Of a stretch of 43,946 bases of DNA, positions 42,835 to 43,946 are shown piece after piece (positions within the stretch are counted from its first letter, which is position 1; every line of letters begins with the position of its first letter). The position numbers and the translations under genes are program-made. Source of the DNA: Rhizobium sp. SG_E_25_P2 (GTDB lineage Bacteria > Pseudomonadota > Alphaproteobacteria > Rhizobiales > Rhizobiaceae); assembly GCF_029892285.1 (NCBI RefSeq), contig NZ_JARXVM010000030.1, forward strand, positions 1-43,946. Reading direction: 5' to 3'. The notes under the pieces were generated by a model. That model was not told the DNA's origin. It saw only the letters and a program-made list of their open reading frames with translations, and searched no databases.

Positions 42835-42863
42835 TTAAAGCCGGTAGCTTATCCTATTATAAT
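42835..42863 (+). promoter_or_regulatory. Putative promoter of XRE regulator
   Basis: A consensus -10 box TATAAT (42858-42863) is preceded at 17 bases by TTAAAG. Transcription would begin about 10 bases before the ATG at 42882. The -35 match is weak. Confidence 0.4.
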
Positions 42864-42881
42864 GCTTCACAGGATCAGGCG

Positions 42882-43706
42882 ATGGACGAGAACAATGCGC
42901 TGGGACGTTTTCTCAGGGACCTGCGCGCCCGCCGCGATCCCGCAAGCTTCGGCTTCACGTCGAGCCGGCGGCGCACGCCCGGGCTCAGGCGCGAGGAAGT
43001 GGCGCAGCGCGCCCATATCAGCCCCGCCTGGTACACCTGGCTCGAACAGGGCCGCGGCGGCCCGCCCTCCGCCGACGTGCTCGACCGCATCGCCCGGGGG
43101 ATGCTGCTGACCGAGCCGGAGCGCGAGCATCTGTTCATTCTGGGTCTCGGCCATCCGCCGCCGGCGCATTACCGCGCGCCCGAAGGCGTATCCCCACGTC
43201 TGCAGCGGCTGATCGACGCGTTGGAGGTCAGCCCGGCGATCGTGCGCACCGCCACCTGGGAGGTGCTGGCCTGGAACCGGGCGGCGGCGCTCGTGCTGAC
43301 CGATTACGCCAGACTGCCGCCCGACGGGCGCAATCTGCTGCGGCTGATCTTCTCCAATCCCGACATCCGCGCCAAGCAGACCGACTGGCGGGCGATGGCG
43401 AGCGGCGTGGTCGCCGCCTTTCGGGCTGATGCGACCCGGGCCGGCGCTTCCGCTGAGATCACGCGCTTGGTGGAGGAACTTTCGGCGCTCAGCCCCGATT
43501 TCGCCGAGATGTGGGCCGACGCCTCGCTCTTGCCGCATGGCGACGGCGCCAAGCGGCTCAACCATCCCAGACTGGGATTGATCGAACTGGAATATTCGAG
43601 CTTTGCAGTGGATGGCCGGCCGGACCTCGGACTGATCGTCTATAATCCGGTGACGGACGAGACGGCGGCGCGGATCAGGGAATTGGTCAGGGGGATGGCG
43701 GGCTGA
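42882..43706 (+). CDS. XRE regulator with MmyB-like ligand domain
   Basis: A 274-residue regulator. The N-terminal helix-turn-helix is at about 10-70 (LGRFLRDLRARRDPAS, RRTPGLRREEVAQRAHISPAWYTWLEQGRG). The C-terminal PAS-like MmyB domain includes PAIVRTATWEVLAWNRAAALVLTDY and LNHPRLGLIELEYSSFAVDGRPDLGLIVYNP. This family often represses a divergent oxidoreductase gene, here the SDR at 41891-42781. The start MDENNALG is chosen over longer in-frame extensions lacking family character. Confidence 0.9.
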   Translation: MDENNALGRFLRDLRARRDPASFGFTSSRRRTPGLRREEVAQRAHISPAWYTWLEQGRGGPPSADVLDRIARGMLLTEPEREHLFILGLGHPPPAHYRAPEGVSPRLQRLIDALEVSPAIVRTATWEVLAWNRAAALVLTDYARLPPDGRNLLRLIFSNPDIRAKQTDWRAMASGVVAAFRADATRAGASAEITRLVEELSALSPDFAEMWADASLLPHGDGAKRLNHPRLGLIELEYSSFAVDGRPDLGLIVYNPVTDETAARIRELVRGMAG

Positions 43707-43740
43707 GCGCAGCGCCAAAGGCAGTTTTTTCTGAGTGTCC

Positions 43741-43880
43741 TTGACGGCGTGCTCCGCCCCTCATCCGGCTGCCGCCACCTTCTCCCCGCGCCTGCGGGGA
43801 GAAGGGCGATGGAGCGCCGTCATTGCCACATCCTCCTTCTCCCCGCAGGCGCGGGGAGAAGGTCCCGGCAGGGGGATGAG
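43741..43880. repeat. RIME-like palindromic intergenic repeat, copy 2
   Basis: The same element as at 33918: starts TTGACGGCGTGC and the CCGGCTGCCGCCACCTTCTC block, then two hairpins of CTTCTCCCCGC..GCGGGGAGAAGG type, then GGCAGGGGGATGAG. The right terminal arm is degenerate. The remaining bases to the window end hold no gene. Confidence 0.8.
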
Positions 43881-43946
43881 CATCTGTGTTTGAAGTCAAG
43901 GGGCGTTTGGGGACCAGGGGCGGTTTTGTGTGATGAGAGTGTTTGC

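Overview
The window looks like chromosome of a GC-rich alphaproteobacterium of the order Hyphomicrobiales (Rhizobiales). The signs are a eukaryote-type glutamine synthetase (glnII) divergent from a DUF2735 gene, paired DUF982 genes, a split DUF1214/DUF1254 pair, a DUF2336 protein, and two copies of a palindromic intergenic element typical of rhizobial genomes. Genus and species cannot be told from the sequence. No rRNA, tRNA, CRISPR array, phage module or intact insertion sequence was seen.

Left end (1-4270): three tandem paralogues of a membrane-anchored or lipoprotein family, each followed by a broken N-terminal piece of what looks like a lipase-type gene. After these come a coiled-coil protein and a spermidine-synthase-like methyltransferase. 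Region 4280-14130: a secreted RTX-like protein, a divergent winged-helix regulator, an unusual pyruvate kinase homologue, the DUF1214/DUF1254 pair, and a 1395-residue mosaic RTX protein. Region 14900-21900: a soluble PAS chemoreceptor, a bacterial voltage-gated sodium channel, a hexapeptide acetyltransferase, an isochorismatase/ACT pair divergent from a TetR regulator, a MazG-like pyrophosphohydrolase and CorA. Region 22000-23900: two small tandem RTX paralogues, the second noticeably AT-richer.

Region 23900-32200: an aspartoacylase-like deacylase, small rhizobial proteins (two DUF982, one DUF2336), a HEPN/nucleotidyltransferase toxin-antitoxin-like pair behind a large palindromic operator, a 43-residue membrane protein, an OmpW-like porin and another RTX-like protein. 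Region 32260-37270: an overlapping allA-uraH-phosphoesterase operon for ureide metabolism, an orphan nucleotidyltransferase beside a palindromic repeat, glnII with a sigma-54 promoter, DUF2735 and D-Ala-D-Ala ligase. Right end (37296-43880): GntR-GrpB, a DMT permease, a degenerate GGDEF protein, a TetR/RidA divergon with three operators, a short-chain dehydrogenase divergent from an MmyB-type regulator, and the second palindromic repeat.

Two themes recur. First, five secreted RTX-type proteins sit in 28 kb with no type I secretion genes beside them, yet they share a similar C-terminal tail. Second, there are conflict-type modules: an immunity-like array with decayed partners, a HEPN/MNT pair and an orphan MNT. 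The strongest candidates for undescribed biology are the triplicated membrane-protein/lipase-fragment array, the nested architecture of the giant RTX protein, and the wHTH-MNT/HEPN module with its operator.
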